This document shows positions 42,461-55,165 of a stretch of 64,000 bases of DNA, in pieces (within the stretch, counting starts at the first letter, position 1; every line of letters begins with the position of its first letter). A program made the translations under genes and the position numbers. The stretch is from contig JAPXFQ010002425.1 of NCBI GenBank assembly GCA_028564705.1, positions 62,001 to 126,000 of the forward strand. Reading direction: 5' to 3'. The DNA is from Apricaphanius iberus. Lineage: Eukaryota > Chordata > Actinopteri > Cyprinodontiformes > Aphaniidae. The notes under the pieces are model-generated. The model was not told where the DNA came from. It searched no databases and saw only the letters and a list, made by a program, of their open reading frames with translations.

Positions 42461-45400
42461 TGACTGAGAGAAGCTTGAATGCCCAAAGAAAATCCAAAGC
42501 ATGTCAATTACATTAGCTTAAACCAGAGATAATTCATACCACTACATTAAGGTCAATTTTATATTATTTATATTTTAAATTAGGTTCAATATGAATGCCA
42601 ATTGGACAGATCTAGACATGTTTCCTGAGACACTCAACTGGAACTTGAGTTGGACGTGGTTTCTGTTTCTTACCTTGGAGAAGAAAAAATAATCTTCGGC
42701 AAAAAACCAAACTGCTTAAATGTTATGAAATTATCATGTTGACCCAACAGCAAAAATAAAACGCAATATTTATTTTGTAATTCAATACAATAATCAATAC
42801 AATATTAATTTTGGAATGCAGATGAAAATAATATTGTGATAAAAATGCAACTCCTTCCACCTACTTGTTGTAAATGTAAAACAAATGCAAATGATGCATT
42901 GTATTTTTTAATACATAGCAACTACATAGCAAAAAAAAACAGATGTTCAGCTACTACAGAAACATCTTGCTTCTTTATTCAATACATAAAACTATGATAT
43001 GCAAAAATGATTGTGTTCCCAATCTTGACTCAACGATCTGACCTCTGGTTAAAACATTATCCAAAAAAAGGGGAATCAGTATAAATAGTTCAAAGACAAA
43101 GCATAAATGAACATTTTTAAAACAAGCAGTTATCCTCAAAATTCAATGGGAAAATTTTGTTTTAAAGCAATCTTTTCATTTAACTATATTTCAACTGATT
43201 GGAATATTATTCTGGCCGATACAGAGACAATGGAGGGAGATTCGGATGATAGGAAGGAAACTTTAAACTTGTAAACTCAGACTTGAAGTTCAACGACAAA
43301 AATGAAACGTCCAAAAATACAAGTCACTCAATGCCAAATTAAGACCCACAACAATTCTAAAACATGTTTGATTGCAAGGTCTATAAATGAATTTTTAAGT
43401 ATCTATAAATTATTCAACATGCCAATTTCTTGTAAAATACAAAATGAGGAATACATTTTGTTAGAAAGGATATGTCTTATCCTTTAGGAACCATGTCAAT
43501 TCCCCTCAAAAAAATTCAACTACTTAACAAATGAAAGTAATTATAGCCATATATATTAGTTGGCATGTTTAATATACATTTGAATAATTCTTACAGATGT
43601 ATATCTTACTGTAGGAATAACAAATGTGTAATTTAAAAGTGAAAATATTGTTTGGATCACTGTTTTGATTTCTGTAAGCAATATTTAAACCTCCAAATAT
43701 GGATTCAGCAACAGCAAAATGTTTTTTAAGAGTTCATGTCGTCATAGACAGCTGTCTAAAATCAATGTCCTTCATTCATTTATTCATAATGTTTTGACTT
43801 TGGTCATACGTCTCCAACAACTTGGAAAAATTGTCAACCAAAAAATGAAGTTTCATCATGCCGTAATGTTTTTTGCAGTATTCCTATCAAATACAAGCCA
43901 CCTTTAGCTTTACTCTTTGCATTTGCACTTACCTCACCAGAATAACAAAGAGGCTGCTGTGGCTGTATTTTCTTAAAACAATTGCACATATGTGCTGATA
44001 CTGAAATAACTGACTTGACATGGAGGATGGCCACTTTTTTAAACCATGGCAAAAAACAACAGAAAAATGTGGGATAATGTATACAATAAGTAGTTAGATA
44101 TGAACATTTGCAAAAAAAAAAAAAACTGTCAGAGGAGTAATGCAATCTGAAAAATCTGAAAAACAATGTAACAAAATTGCAATTGATCCCATCAAAACCA
44201 TTTTACAACCATTTTCCAAACTAAAAAAAACGAAACAAAAAACAAAATACAAATCATCACAACCAAGATTCAGAAGTACAACATACTAAATATTTCAGAG
44301 AAGTTGGGCCATAGATTGAGGTTTGCTTTCTCTCCAACCGCACTGCAAATTCAAAAAACATGCAAAGCCTAAATAGACGCTTTATAGATCTCTTTGTTTA
44401 AGTCCGTTTTGTTTTAGCTAATTCAGAGGCTATCATGACTCAAACATACATGAGGATGAAAGAAATACATCATATCAAATTCCGGTAATTTCATCACTAA
44501 TCTTCAAGGTGACTGAAGAAGGTAAATGAAAACCAAGTAACACAAGGATACAATGACAAGGGGAAGTAGGCATTGGCTTTCTCACCCTTTTATTGTTTTT
44601 TATTCTAGTCCATTTGAAAAACATCCACGTTTAAATGTGGGGTAAAGGGAAGAGCTCAGGATACATCTATCCACAGCGCATTAGTATTGTAGATACAAGA
44701 GATCATAAAAAGATGGGCATGGTGGTGAGAAACCATTGTCAGTAACAGTTGAATTTATGCTTAGTGCTTTTCCATTGTTCAGTGTACATGAGAGGTGAGG
44801 TGTGGGTGATGATGTGTGTATGTGATTGTTAGTATGCCGCTGTATGCATGTTGAAGGAGTCATTCTTCCGATCGCAGGAGTAATGTGGTATATTTCTGTC
44901 AGAGTAAACATGTCATTGTCGTTGCTTCTGCTTTTGCATTGGAAACTTTTGATGCATTTTTAATTTAAACAGTTACCATGGAAATGCACAATTTTTTCCA
45001 CTTTTTCTGTCAGGTGCACTGCAAAGAGCCGGTGAATGACAGGGACCCAAGGTGACAGCAGCTGAAACACACTCCAATACTTAGAAAACTGCCAGCTCCA
45101 AAGATGCAAGGTCAGAGCCTTTCTATTCTTATTTCAAAGGAATAAAGTTTGCTTACAAGCAAACTTCCCAGTTGTGCCAGTTACATAATGAGATCTGAGT
45201 CAGTATTTCACATTTATTTGCAGAGAAAAAATCTTAAATTGACTTTACTTTGAAAAACATGCATTACATGTGAGGGATTACTGAGGGATTATATTCAGGG
45301 TACAACCTGTTGTCAACGACTCAATGCAATCTTCCTTAAATGCAAAACTTTTAACTAATTGGAATGATTGTACAATTGTATTTAAGTTACGTTTCTTGTC

Positions 45401-48400
45401 AAGTGATGACATCTGTTGTGAACTGGCACTATATAAATAAAGGAAATTGAATTGAATAATGTGGAAAAGTTTATTGCAGAGGGACAAAGCCTCCACTAAT
45501 AATAATAATAAACAATATTGCCTGAGGGGCTGAATAAATATATGCATATATATGAAAAAACTATTTGGAAACTGTTAATTTTCTTTCGACTTCACAATAT
45601 CCCTTACGTTGTGTTGATCAATTACACTAAATCGTAATAAATTGAAGTGCACTGGTTGTAACATGACAGAATTTTAAGAGGTTGCAAAGTTTTTGCAAAG
45701 CACTGTATGTACAGTGTTCTCTGTTTCATTGATTCATCAAGTTCACACCCTTGAGGACTGCTCAATGAATCATCTCAATAGATTCTGACCACTGAGATAA
45801 ATGGCCAGGTTCAAAGGTCATTGATTGTGAGAGAAGTGTGGATGAAATTGCAAGGGTGGTGGAACATAACTAACCTCCAGCAAATGAAAGAAAGGAAAAA
45901 GAGAGGAGTGATGTTGGTGTTTACAGCAACTCTCAAGAGCACTTTGAAATTACGTCTTTTAAAAGAGTGAACAAAAAGCGATTTGTGCCCTCTGTTTTTA
46001 ATATGTTAGTGCATAATTTAAATGCTGCCATTTCTTTTTGACGTTTTATTTAGAATCAGCACCAGAATAATTGCAACCGGTGTCAGCTGAGTGTTTGTTT
46101 TGGTAATGTGCCAGTAGTAACCAAAAGCGTGTCTGAGAGAAATGGGAAAAGCATCACCAAGGAGGACAAAGAAATTACTGCGCTAAGCCTCAAGGGTGCC
46201 TCAGGCCATATTCTAAGGAGGCTAGAGGGTGAATATAGCGTTGTGCACCCCATTTGTAACTCCTGTGTCTTCCAGTGCTAGGAAATGGCTGACTTGATGC
46301 TAATAAGCTTGCTCTGTCATGCTTAGACAGTCAGACCTGGTGCAACTGCATGTTAAGATAAAGAGCCTACATTTGGTAAAGCCAAATCCCAAAGGTCCCA
46401 GATCCCACTTGAGTTTTAGCATATAAATGAGCATACTGTAAGTAATGCAAATATATTTCCAGAAAACTTTGCCTGTCCTCCTTTCCTCCACTCAGACGAT
46501 GGAAGAAAACTTCTCCCTCAACATAAATCCATCTGCTATCCAAGCTGGGGTTTCTGCCTGGAGATAGCTTTTGTTCATGGCTGGCTGGCCTTACATTTTG
46601 TGGTTGGTGATTGGCAGTGTCCAGTGGGCCAGCTCCTTGAAGGCTCCCCATGTTCTGTCTAGAGGTCCTCTGCTATTGATTTCCTGCTTGTGCTCGCTGC
46701 TTGACCCGCCAATCAATGGTCAGAACAGTGGGATGTCATTGGGAGCAAGTTGACGACGTGTGATGTTTGGCAGACTTGTAACTGATGGTACTGAACGAGC
46801 AAAACATATTAGGTGGAAGGCGAGACAGTGAGCCAAGGAAAAGTGAGCTGCCCTGAACTTCAGAGCACGAGACAGAAAAAAGTAAAGTTAATCTTAAATT
46901 AAAAAGCAATATATTTGATAAAATCCTATCACTTCTGGAGAGAAGCACCCTACACAGGACATGATTCAGTCTTGGTTATTTTCTTTTCTCCTGAGAGTTC
47001 AAGCCAGTGTGACTTACTGTATTCATTCGATCCAAGTAACAAGTGATTATCTGTGAAAAATAAATCTACAGAGAAATTTATGTGATGACCAAACAGTGGG
47101 ACAGAAACAACCCAGAAACGTTATACCCCCAGATTTTTTCTTTTTGGATTTCGGAGTTGGACTCGAAGGAGGGCTTGAATAAATACATAACATTTTCTGG
47201 TATGAACCACAGTGTTTGGAGCACGTCTTTGTAATCCAGTACTCTGATAGCATTGCCACTCAGAGTGGTTTTTATGTGACAGCTGACTTAATGAGACAAT
47301 GGCAAGAAAAATGTTGTGGCAATAATTAAAACACTTGTATTTTCACATACATTCCTCAAAGCCCTCTTCTCATGAGAGTAAAATAACTTGAACTAAACAG
47401 ATTAAAAACCTTTGACAAAATCTTTTGAACATATTGCTTTTTTTGTCACATAGGCTCGATTAAGACAAACGGATGAAAAAGCTTTTCTTCTCATATTTTC
47501 TGACTAAAGCTATAACATCAGATGCCAGTGTGCAGAAAAATATCTTGAAGTTTGACATGAAAGAGGTAAACATAAAAAAGAGACCACATCTATTATGCTG
47601 ATGCAATAGATTCAAAAAATCTGTCTCACTATGTATTTTTTAACATGTAATTTAGTCATCAAGAAAGGGGAGACAAGAGCAAAATGCTATTTTAGGAATT
47701 GATCAGGATCTAAAATTTAATAGTTTGAATAATATTGTGAAGCCCTTTCTCTTGCAACTATTATTGTATTTTATCATGCGTAAGTGTTTTGTGGATTTAT
47801 AAATTAAAATTATAAGTGTGGGACAACAAAATATTTTCATCCAATTTTGCAGTGGCTTGAATATTTAAATATAATATTATATTTGAACGTTTATGATTTT
47901 TTAGAATTAAATATAATAAAATGTATGAAATATAATAAAATGTATGAAGACCAAGATGTTGAATTTCTGAAAAGTTTTTTGTTTTTTTTTACAGTGCATA
48001 TATTCATTTTAAGTATATTTCAAACTGTAAATGTTTTTTTCACTAATTACCTATGGATATAGTTAACAAAGTTAAGCAAGAAATACTAATACATTTTTCA
48101 TGAGCCTGTTATGATGGTTACTTCTCCCCATTAATGTGTTGTGCTTTAATCCTTGTGGACCGGTCAGCATGAAAAATACATCCCTATAAATACTTAAACA
48201 TTTCTATAAACATTTTGCTGACGTCTGATTCATACCTTATCTTTCCAGAAACATCACATTTTAAGTCTGTCAAAACGAAGATTTGACTCCCTTATAATAA
48301 AAAACCAAAACCTAATTCCCCCAAATAATGTATATTATTTATTTAGCAAGTTTCATTGTACATTTTTTGCCAGGATTGTGATATTAAAAAAAATGTAAAA

Positions 48401-49463
48401 AGCCTTTTTTTTTCAATAACTTTGCAAGGATGACCGAAACAGACATTCAGCTGATACGGAGCTATTTTGTTGTCAAGGGTACTGGCGTCAGCAAAATCAA
48501 ACAGCGTTAGACCTAGCATCAAGTTGTCTGCAAAGGAAACACTTTACCCAAAGCTTCCCTGACAGTTATGAGAAACCGCCATTAGTGCATTATGCATAAT
48601 TGTACATGCACTACTATCAAGTGTCAGTGAAAGACAACGGGCAGAGGAGCTCTCTGTCGACAATTGCACATTTGTTATTGTGAACCATCAGCATTTCTCT
48701 ATGTAAATGGAGTTGCTACAAAGGGCCATTTTCCAATCTGCTGCCATGAAATCACTCTACCTGCCTCTGGTAATGACCTACCTTGGAAGCGGATTTCCAC
48801 TCAATTTATTTTATGAATGACAACAGTAAAGAAAATAAAAATCTCCATCCTGGACAAAAGTTTGTTGAAAAATATTTATCTTTCTAAAGATAGAAAAGTA
48901 AGAAGAGACCTGTAGTTTCCCTTTTTTGTGTTTCTGTCAGAGAAACAAAATCTAATTTAAGAAGTTATTTATTGTGTCAAGAGAGAATACGGCAAGGTGA
49001 ATGTCTCATTTTATATCCCACATACAGAGGATGTGAGAAGGTTACACAGCTTAAGTTAAATGGCAGGTTTCGTCAAACAACAAAATGAGACTATGATAAT
49101 AACATTTTAAAACGTTTTCTTGATTCAATATGACATACTCAGTGTCCTTGACAACTCAAATAAAAAACAAACAGATTTATGAGGATAAAAAAATATAAAA
49201 ACAGGGATAATCTAGTTACATGGATGTGCACACACTTTAGATAAGACTTTACCAAAACACCTTTTGAGTCATCCAACTGTTATATGCTGTTTAATTTATT
49301 GTACTCTAATCCTGAATGATTTCCGTGTACAGTAAGATAATTTTGATCCCCTTTCTAACCTCTCTACAAATTATGGATTTTGTTTTAAGATAACTAGACT
49401 TACTATAATTGATGTCAATGTGCAACCAAGAAGACTAACTGTTAAAACTCAATCAAATGGTGA
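42461..49463. other. Repeat-poor stretch, no gene seen
   Basis: No coding exon is recognised over 7 kb. Open frames are short and lack family signatures. Apart from a LINE tail at 45.4 kb and a 14-A run near 44110, the sequence looks single-copy. Moderate-complexity segments at 45720-45860 and 48580-48800, with homeodomain-type motifs such as ATGCATAATTG, might be conserved non-coding sequence. Confidence 0.45.
45405..45455 (+). repeat. LINE 3' tail (L2-like)
   Basis: GACATCTGTTGTGAACTGGC followed by ACTATATAAATAAAGG and AATTGAATTGAAT. It is the same tail type as at 3.7 and 33.9 kb. Confidence 0.7.
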
Positions 49464-49471
49464 ATGACAAC
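49464..49471. other. Left target duplication of large hAT-like element
   Basis: ATGACAAC, matching ATAACAAC at 54363-54370 at 7 of 8 bases. Confidence 0.6.
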
Positions 49472-50999
49472 CAGTGTTAGAGAGAATACTTAGTAAATTG
49501 ATTTAGTTACAGAATACTGAATACCTGCTTTAAAATGTTTTTTATAACGTATTCCGTTACTTTGCTGAATCCTGGTACTGTAAGTCTATTTAAGTCTATT
49601 AAATGTCACAAAATGCTCTGGTAGATGCTCCTGCACGAAAACAGAGGGCATATTAATGCTAAACATTAGGTACTGACTGGGAATAAATAAAAAATAAAAG
49701 TAATAATTTCTGGCACAACAATGCTAACTCTCAGTGACCAAAAACCAAGTAAACAGTTTTTTAGCAGTAATATCTCTTTACCTTTAATTAGATTTTATAT
49801 TTAGTCATTTGAAATTAAGTTTAGCTGTTTGTCAGCCACAGCCAATTAGGTTATTGTAAACTGTCATTCACTGCACTCCAAATGGAGAAGTTTTATCCTT
49901 GTAGCCATAATTTTTGGAAAACCCATGACAACAACATATAATCAAGCTAATGCCATGTCCGATACAACCAACACCGACTCTGTAAGTAACTGTGAGAAAT
50001 GACCTAACTAACACGATAAAGGCCCTGTAAAAGAATAAAAAACAAACAAAAAAACTTGGTAGAGGATTTTGTTTTGTTTTTGTACATCGTTGCAGTGTCT
50101 TTTCATTTTTGTGTGACTTTCACAGACCTTGAAAGGCTGACCAGAGGGATGCTTTATGTTTCAACTTTTCTGTTGACATTGTTGATGTGCGGCAGTGCCG
50201 TAGTTTCTTCAGACCCGCCAGCAAAAGTTTACGCAAAAATCAAAACATTTTCCCACCTGGATCTTCACTAACCTTTGCAAAAAATATTTTAGGTGGTAAT
50301 ACCAAGATGTCTCTTCATTCATTAATGCCAAATTACAGTTGCTCCAGCGATCACTGGAGTTTGGCTGCATACTTCGTAGTTTGACACCAGAAGCATAAGC
50401 GGTGTGACTCTATGACTATTGTTACCAGATTTAATCTTTTCCCCCATTTTAACCACCATGGCTTTAATTGGGCTTTTCTCAGGAATGCTCGAATTAAATC
50501 TAGCATCACTTGAAAAACCCAAACTGTCAGAGAGTGCCATGGAATGCATCATTTCATTCACTGCTAGTAGATTTATTTGGCTGCGGTTGTGACTCCAACC
50601 GACGAAGCTCCGGGTCTGAATCCATACCTGGCCACTAACGTTTACGCTGGTGTTTGATAGTCAGGAGTGTTTCAGACATAGGATCTCTATGGTTTCAGCA
50701 GCATGTTGTCTAGGGGTATTATGGGATAGTCTACACAACGCAGAGGCACAAATTTTAATTCACTTTTCCTTAGCATGGACCACGCCCACGGAGATTAGAT
50801 TAGTTTTGATTAGTTCATTTATTGACAAAGGTTAGATAGATGATGTGTCTGGAAGGATGCCCTGATGGAGGCTTGTAGACTCTGTGTGGGGGTGCAGTCT
50901 TCGGAAGTCTGTCTTCTTCTCGAGCCTGCTCAGGACCCCCCCAGACGAAGAACCTGAAAGAAACAGATATTAGTGCTGGAGTTTGAAAGAGCAGTGAAG

Positions 51000-51496
51000 C
51001 GGATGAAGGGATGAGGGGATGAAGGGATGAAGGAGGGGATGAGAGGATGAAGGAGAGAATGAAGGGATGAGGGGATGGAAGGATGATGGGGAACAAAGGA
51101 TGAGGTAGGGGATGAAAGGATGATGGGATGGAAGGATGATGGGGATGAAGGGATGAGGGAGGGGATGAAAGGGATGAAGGGATGAGAGGGGTGAAGGGAT
51201 GAGGGAGGGGTTGAGAGAGGGAATGACGGAGGAGATGAAGGGATGAGGGAATGAAGGTATGAAAGGGATGAGGGGATGAGGGAGGGAATGATGGAGGAGA
51301 TGAAGGGATGAAAAGGATGAAGAGATAATGGAGGGGATGAAGGGATGAAAGGATGAAGGGATGAGGGAGGGGATGAAGGCATGACGGAGGGGATGAAGGG
51401 ATGAGGGAGGGGATGAGGGGATGAGGGAGGGGATGAGGGGATGAAGGAGGGGATGAAGGGATGAGGGAGGGGATGAGGGGATGAAGGGATGAGGGG
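51000..51496. repeat. GATGAAGG/GATGAGGG minisatellite
   Basis: About 500 bp of purine-only-biased repeats built from GGGATGAAGG and GGATGAGGGAGG blocks in irregular order, with a higher-order unit near 20 bp. Frames on the minus strand read as HP-, SL- and PSSP-rich runs and are repeat artefacts. It begins exactly where the RNase H similarity stops. Confidence 0.92.
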
Positions 51497-51759
51497 CGAG
51501 AGAGTGAATCAGCGATGGAATTCCGGTGGTTAGATACATGAGCAGCATGGAGAATGAAATAGATAAGAATAAAGTGTTGAGACAATTCATGCCTCAAAAA
51601 AAGGGCTGCAATCACAATGGGATCGATTTCATAATGAGCGGATGAGAGAGAGGCCGACTGAAGCTGCAAACTATCAAACTCAGGGGCCATGTTGAAGCAA
51701 ACCGCCTTCCATTGTAGAAACTGCCAAAGCCTGCAAATCGGTAAATAGGCGAATGTCAT
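51490..51759 (-). pseudogene. RNase H C-terminal remnant of the Ngaro-like element
   Basis: The frame from 51759 reads ALFLRHELSQHFILIYFILH, then AAHVSNHRNSIADSLSRPSS. The pattern HV-x-x-x-x-N-x-IADSLSR is the end of the RNase H domain in Ngaro/DIRS and related retroelements, where the Asp of IAD is the last catalytic acid. It is continuous with the frame created by the adjacent minisatellite (Ser/Pro/Leu/His repeats), which is why a misleading 314-codon frame exists here. Confidence 0.62.
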
Positions 51760-51959
51760 CTGGATGAGAAATTCATAACGTCATTGTAAAAGAATGAAAT
51801 GCCGTTCCAAGATGAAAGAAATTCTTGCCAAAAGGTGCATTTCCATCCGGCAAGGTTCTCGATGGCGTGACCATGAAGCAAAGGGATGTTGGCGGCGGTG
51901 GACAGAAGGTGAGAAATGAAGGATGCCCCCTTAATGGGAGTAGCGAGGTGCTGTGATAG

Positions 51960-53366
51960 TCAATCTGTTTTGAAAGTCGGCTTATGGGGGCAGGTGTTCC
52001 TAGCATGTGCCCCTCCGCAGAAAGAGCAAGTATGCAAGAGCCTACAGCTAGAGGCTGAGCAGCCAAGGTCATAAAATGTTACACACCATCCTGCCACCCT
52101 GGAAAAGGATTGGACGGCCGCGCTTATCCATGCCCCCGGAGATAGGGGCTTTAGGTTTAGACTGTGGTGGAAGAGACTAAGGAATCGCTGAGGGGGAGGG
52201 GCAGGTGAGGACGAACAGTTGGGGACTGATGAGCAGCGTGATGATGATGGCCGAGGTCGGAGAGGAGGACAAGAGTGCATGCAGTAGCAGGGTGGGGAGG
52301 AGTGAGGAGGCGCTGTCCATTCTTTTTTTTTACAGTTTAGCACATATCTTTTTTTTTTTTTTTAACTGTCCAACATGAAATCGAATTAAACTTTTACTAT
52401 TCTAGGTCAATTACAATTAGTTATATTTACTAAATGTCAAAATAAAAAGAGGAGGATTTTTTTAGACATTTAGGCCAAATGGAGGTACTACAGCAATGGA
52501 GGAGCAATGGCAGCCTCCATGGTATGCGGTGACAAAGCAGAGCAGCCAGCGGCCATTGGCTGGGATCTGCCCTGAGAGGAAGTAGAGACTGAGGCTGAAG
52601 TAGAAAGTGGATTATGAGAGGAGGAAGTTTGGGTTAACGGTGAAGTAGAGGGAAAAAGGGGCTTGAAGAGGCTAGATTTATTAGCAGAACGGCTAAAGGG
52701 GATGCCTCTTTCCCTGAGTGCAGATTGCAAGCGAAATACTGTCTAGCCAGACATGTCCGGACGGTTGGAGACGGAAGAACGACGAACTCTGTGTGAGTTC
52801 CTCAGCCGGAATGAAGCCGGACGGGAACGGGTGAGAGAAGCCCTCCGAGCTGGACTGCCAAAGAGATCGGGAGGAGAGTGCTGAGCTTGTGGCGAACAGG
52901 GAGCCTGAAGTGATCGGGAAGTAGAGAAGCTTGGAGCCGATCGGCCTGCAGCGCCTACTGAGGACTGCTGAACTCCGGAAGAAGTCCCGGGGTGCGACGA
53001 GGACGCAGTGCGGGAATGGGAGGAAACTTGGACAGCCCGAAGCCAGAGAAGGAAACGGTGAGGCGAAGCCTCGAGACGAGAAGGAAGGGAGTTAGATATC
53101 CGGGGAGGAGATGGAGAAGGGCGCCGATCTAGGCGGATGATTTTACGGCCTCGAGGCGCGGAAGTCGTTGGAGAGGGATTCGACCGAGCAGAACGAGATG
53201 GAAGAGCTCTGGCTGACTTAGAGGACTGGCTGGAATCCCTATGAGCCGATGGAAGCCTGGCTCGCCAAGAGACTTGACGGATCACAGATGGAGGTGATGG
53301 TCCAATGATGGAAGTCTTGCTGGAGAAGAGCTCCGCATCGGATTCGGAATGATCAAGGGTAAGCAC
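51960..53366 (-). pseudogene. Ngaro/DIRS-like gag remnant with zinc finger
   Basis: The first block is a 207-codon Ser/Pro/Arg-rich frame (53366-52743) beginning MLTLDHSESDAELFSSKT, ending RPDMSG and a stop. Eight residues later LQSALRERGIPFSRSANKSS begins a SAP-like putative nucleic-acid-binding segment. After a gap, the frame ending at 51960 contains CVTFYDLGCSASSCRLLHTC followed by SFCGGAHARNTCPHK. This gives a C-x7-C-x4-C-x3-H cluster joined to a C-x2-C-x3-H-x4-C knuckle, an arrangement seen in DIRS/Ngaro gag proteins. At least two breaks separate the blocks, so no full gag can be made. Confidence 0.6.
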
Positions 53367-53611
53367 ATCTATAATATAGATATAGATAATAGAGCGTGTC
53401 TTCGCTAACCAACGCGGGTTTACGAGACCACAGTCTGAGCGACGCTGATGGCTAGGTGCTCGGGTTTAAATAGATCACAGAGTAATTAGGAATGGAATTC
53501 AGGTGTGAGATGCCAGGTGAGTCAGATCCGAGTACATTAGTGAGAGAATACTGAATAGGTGTGGTCCAGCTCACGAACCTAAGTTAACATTAACTTACAT
53601 TTTACCTTTTT

Positions 53612-54158
53612 AAATGCAAAATCAATCAGCCACCTCCAGACTGTCCAAAACGCAGCAGCGAAGCTCCTAACAAGATCTTCCAGATTCTCACGTCAGCCCG
53701 TTGCTAGTCCAGCTACACTGGCTCCCTATCCAACACAGAGTGCACTATAAAATCTTGGTTTTAACATACAAGGCATTACACAATCTAGCACCTGCCTACA
53801 TCTATGAGCTTTTACAGCCTCGTGTCCCAGCCAGGTCAAGATCTGGTGATCAGCATCTGCTGGCTTTGAAAAGGACCCACCTTAAAACTAAAGGTGACAG
53901 GGCTTTTTCAGTGGTGGCTCCCAATCTCTGGAATTCACTTCCTCTTTGCCTGAGGACCTCAGAGTCTGAATTGTCCTTCAAAAAACAAATCAAGACTCAT
54001 ATTTTGAAAAGCTACCTTTAATTAGTTTTTAGATTTGGTGTTTCTCATTCTTTGTTGTTTATGCTTGTTGTTGATTGTTTTTTGATATTTGTTGTTGTGT
54101 TACTCTGTAAAGCACTTTGCGATTATTTCTTGAAAGGTGCTATATAAATAAAATTTTA
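53612..54158 (+). mobile_element. L2/Rex1-like LINE 3'-end copy
   Basis: It starts with LINE coding sequence (LQTVQNAAAKLLTR-like near 53635), then one intact frame of 106 codons (53701-54021): VQLHWLPIQHRVHYKILVLT, YKALHNLAPAYIYELL, FSVVAPNLWNSLPLCLR and SFKKQIKTHI. This is the conserved C-terminus of L2/Rex1-type ORF2 proteins. The tail ends GTGCTATATAAATAAAATTT at 54139-54158. It differs clearly from the 30.8-31.4 kb copy, so it belongs to another subfamily. It inserted between the Ngaro-like element and the right end of the hAT-like element. Confidence 0.87.
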
Positions 54159-54362
54159 CTAATTTACTTACTTGGCAAAATTGATATATTCATATTTCGG
54201 GTGGAAAGTTGAAAACACACAAGTATTCCAATGGTATGACAAAAGTAACAGTATTCTGAATACCATGTTTTGAAATAGTAACTGTAACGGAATACAACTA
54301 CTCATAATTAGTATTCTAAATACGTAACGCCGGTACATGTATTCCGTTACTCCCCAACACCG

Positions 54363-54370
54363 ATAACAAC
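54363..54370. other. Right target duplication of large hAT-like element
   Basis: ATAACAAC, pairing with ATGACAAC at 49464-49471. Confidence 0.6.
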
Positions 54371-55165
54371 AATAGTGTAAACAGGTTATTGCAGCCTTTT
54401 TCATTTTTTAAAAATATTCTTTCTAATTTTTGCTTCTTTTTCAGGTGAAGTGTACAGAATATTTATCGGAATTAAGGTAAATACAAGTAGTTAAATTATT
54501 TATGGCCATTGTGTACACATCTGATATCCTCTGTAAGTACATGAACAAGGATTGGCACACACACACACAGTTGATGCAGATAAAGCAGTACATTGAACAG
54601 ATGACTCTGTGTCAGGACATCAAGGTCATCTTCAGGATTAAAAAAAACTGATCTCACAGGAATGCACCCCACCTCTCCCCATCTCACAGTCTTTTTGATC
54701 AATTCACCCTGCTTGCTTTGATCAATTGCTTATCACTAGGTATTGGTCATGATGTGCACTTGACAGTCCACTATGTGATTAGGTGAGAATAGAGACCTCT
54801 GTAGCACAGAGCTGGAAGGCTGCAAGGCAACCTTCCTATCAAGACATGCATAGTGTAATTAGACATTAGCACCCAGCAGGAAGTCTGCTAACATGAGCTG
54901 AACCCCGATTAGAATGATTATCAGAGATAATTCACTTTAATAAGTACATAACAGACCACTGGACTCACATGAGTGTAGATAAAACTGGGTTATTTTGTAA
55001 TTACTCCTTAATTGGTGCGTGTGGGGAAGAGGATTTTAATGTAGGGTTTAGAAAGACTGAATCAAGCTTTGAATTTCTGAAAAATGAAACCCTTAACAAA
55101 AATTTAAAAACCTAGAAGCAGCTAAAATTGATGTTTGTTATAAACAAGTATGTATAGTTGCCAGT
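54371..55165. other. No gene; possible conserved non-coding sequence
   Basis: No coding frame or repeat is recognised. The part at 54720-55060 is complex and contains several TAAT-type motifs (GTAATTAG, TAATTACTCCTTAATTGG), as often seen in developmental enhancers. Conservation cannot be judged from one sequence. Confidence 0.35.

Larger units (their letters stand above)
50580..53590 (-). mobile_element. Internally deleted Ngaro/DIRS-like retroelement
   Basis: Reading the minus strand from 53590: a TTTAAACCC promoter-like stretch near 53460, a Ser/Pro/Arg-rich gag frame (53366-52743), a SAP-like segment (52730-52488), a Cys/His zinc-finger region (about 52100-51990), then directly the last part of RNase H (about 51690-51490) with no reverse transcriptase in between, then a minisatellite. 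The tyrosine recombinase and methyltransferase-like parts expected downstream are not recognisable. The left border is uncertain. A gag-only relative lies at 4745-5515. Confidence 0.62.
49472..54362. mobile_element. hAT-like element carrying nested retroelements
   Basis: The left end CAGTGTTAGAGAG and the complement of the right end (CGGTGTTGGGGAGTAACGG) are inverted repeats. The subterminal regions match in theme too: GTATTCCGTTAC-type motifs at 49550-49565 and, in both orientations, at 54280-54350. The flanks are near-identical 8-bp duplications. This end sequence is common in teleost genomes. The original element seems to be 49472 to about 50580 plus 54160-54362, without a visible transposase. 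The remainder is a Ngaro-like element and a LINE 3' end that entered later. Confidence 0.65.

Noticed and set aside
46300..46753. Overlapping frames on both strands in repeat-poor sequence as possible exons
   Set aside because: No domain or conserved motif is visible. Without cross-species data I cannot support a gene.
50815..51759. 314-codon minus-strand frame rich in Ser, Pro, Leu and His
   Set aside because: Most of it is minisatellite read-through. Only the first quarter has family similarity (RNase H end).
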